Positions 63,231-64,000 of a stretch of DNA of 64,000 bases are shown one piece after another. The DNA comes from Dasyornis broadbenti (taxonomy: Eukaryota > Chordata > Aves > Passeriformes > Dasyornithidae), in the NCBI GenBank assembly GCA_013397935.1, contig VZRN01001158.1, positions 1,157,208 through 1,221,207 of the forward strand, read 5' to 3'. The translations under genes and the position numbers were made by a program. Below the pieces are notes generated by a model, which was given only the letters and a program-made list of their open reading frames with translations, made no database searches and was not told the origin of the DNA. How positions within the stretch are numbered: the stretch's first letter is position 1; every line of letters begins with the position of its first letter.

Positions 63231-63727
63231 TGTGGGACACAAAGAGCAGCGAACTGAGGTGGCTCAGGCTGCCTGAGGGTCAGGATGAGGTTTCTTCCAG
63301 GCATCATTACAGATGTATCTGAAGCATCTGTGTTTGAGTTTAATGAAACAAAGTCCACTGTAAATCATAACATAACTCATAAAAGAACTTGGCTTGTAAG
63401 AGTGTAGTACGAGCTGTCTGACTTTGATCTTGCCAGATGCATTTCTGCCTTGAGGCTTTATTTTATTTCCCAGTTCCTATTTTACCTTGCTGTATGTGTA
63501 GTTTGTCAGCCTGGCGACCCTCAGCAGATGGTTTACACTGTTGAATTAGTCTGGGGTTTTTTTTACCTTTTGCTACTTTTATGTTACCATTGGAAAAATT
63601 CAGAGTACATTAAAAGCTAGTAGAAATGAGAAGAAAAGGAACAGTGCAGTAACTTTTCAGCTTAATATTATATTGTTGCCCCAAACAAGTTAACCCAGAT
63701 CAAACTTGTAGCAAAAGTGTTACTTAG

Positions 63728-64000
63728 CATCATAGTCATGGAATGGTTTGGGCTGAGGTAACATTAAAGCTCACCTCATTTCACCCCCCTGCCATGGACA
63801 GGACACCCTCCACCAGGCCAGGTTGCTCCAAGCCCCACCCAACCAGTGTTTCACCACCTTTACAGGAGAATTCCTTCCTACTTTTTCCTCTGAACCTACC
63901 CTTCTTCAGCTTACAGCCATTTCCCCTGTCCTGTCCCTCCACTCCTTGTCCCCAGTCCCTCTCCAGCTCTCCTGGAGCCCCTTTGCACCCTGGAGGGGGC
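63728..64000 (-). mobile_element. CR1 LINE 3' fragment, cut by the window edge
   Basis: catcatagtcatggaatggt then ttgggctgaggtaacattaa, ccctgccatggacaggacac, aggttgctccaagccccacc and ccctctccagctctcctgga match the same antisense CR1 type as the copy at 61536. It continues beyond position 64000. Confidence 0.92.

Larger units (their letters stand above)
16548..64000 (+). other. TNRC6C: TNRC6C gene, 5' part (promoter-proximal leader, introns 1-4, first coding exons)
   Basis: Three plus-strand exons with consensus splice sites join in frame and encode the N-terminus of a TNRC6/GW182 protein. The match is to TNRC6C rather than TNRC6A or TNRC6B: MEEKKKKKQEEKKKK, VPEPIKTSLSQPQPAG, NGKRASANGQQP and REVPPRFRQQEQKQLLKRGQ are all as I recall for the long TNRC6C isoform. 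TNRC6 proteins bridge Argonaute to the CCR4-NOT and PAN2-PAN3 deadenylases in cytoplasmic P bodies. The Argonaute-binding GW repeats, UBA, Q-rich and RRM regions are encoded by later exons outside the window. The left limit is inferred, because the transcription start may lie in or near the assembly gap. Introns are about 19.2 kb, 0.85 kb, 22.8 kb and more than 2.9 kb. Confidence 0.88.
61045..64000 (+). other. TNRC6C: TNRC6C intron 4, left part (runs off the window)
   Basis: At least 2.96 kb with no further coding exon. Three separate minus-strand CR1 insertions occupy nearly half of it (61536-62060, 62928-63230, 63728 onward). The next TNRC6C exon, expected to be the very large GW-repeat exon, is beyond the right edge. 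Confidence 0.8.

Noticed and set aside
62743..63276. 177-codon plus-strand ORF
   Set aside because: It overlaps an antisense CR1 3' fragment, so the frame is a shadow of repeat sequence.

Overview
The window is vertebrate nuclear DNA, most likely from a bird. Three things point that way. There are many CR1 LINE fragments, several ending in the ATTCTGTGATTCT-type 3' terminal repeat. There is a solo endogenous-retrovirus LTR of a type I recall as common in avian genomes. The one recognisable gene is TNRC6C (GW182 family), which I recall lying on a microchromosome in chicken. Real coding density is very low: four intron-interrupted exons at most, and nearly all of the open frames are chance ORFs. 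No prokaryotic system, CRISPR array or operon is present.

Layout. Positions 1 to about 15.1 kb are upstream intergenic DNA with two short minisatellites (4862-5021, 6518-6606), CR1 scraps and AT-rich blocks, with no gene I can support. From about 15.1 to 17.2 kb is a CpG island containing a GC-rich minisatellite of about 130-180 bp units and a 441-base assembly gap (16107-16547). This is the likely TNRC6C promoter. A probable leader exon follows and ends at a strong splice donor at 17798/17799. Intron 1 is about 19.2 kb. The first certain coding exon (36982-37081; start ATG 37019) encodes the Lys/Glu-rich N-terminus. A 22-nt microexon (37930-37951) and a 327-nt exon (60718-61044) complete the first 137 codons. 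The large GW-repeat exons and the rest of the gene lie beyond the right edge.

The exons splice in frame: phase 0 after 37081, and a split codon AAA-G|TG at 37951/60718. The encoded sequence runs from MEEKKKKKQEEKKKK through a conserved YLPREVPPRFR block shared by TNRC6 paralogues. TNRC6 proteins are Argonaute-binding scaffolds for miRNA-mediated silencing.

The introns hold CR1 fragments of several ages, one 555-bp antisense solo LTR (47145-47699), two striking hairpins (35212-35249, 53753-53789) and AT-rich blocks that look like conserved non-coding elements. The most interesting observation concerns the exon ending at 17798. It has an open reading phase that joins the next exon exactly and gives KTK-R-EKEQE, closely like the KAK-R-EKEQE junction I recall from the TNRC6B long isoform. 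This suggests a cryptic or ancestral coding N-terminal extension of TNRC6C.
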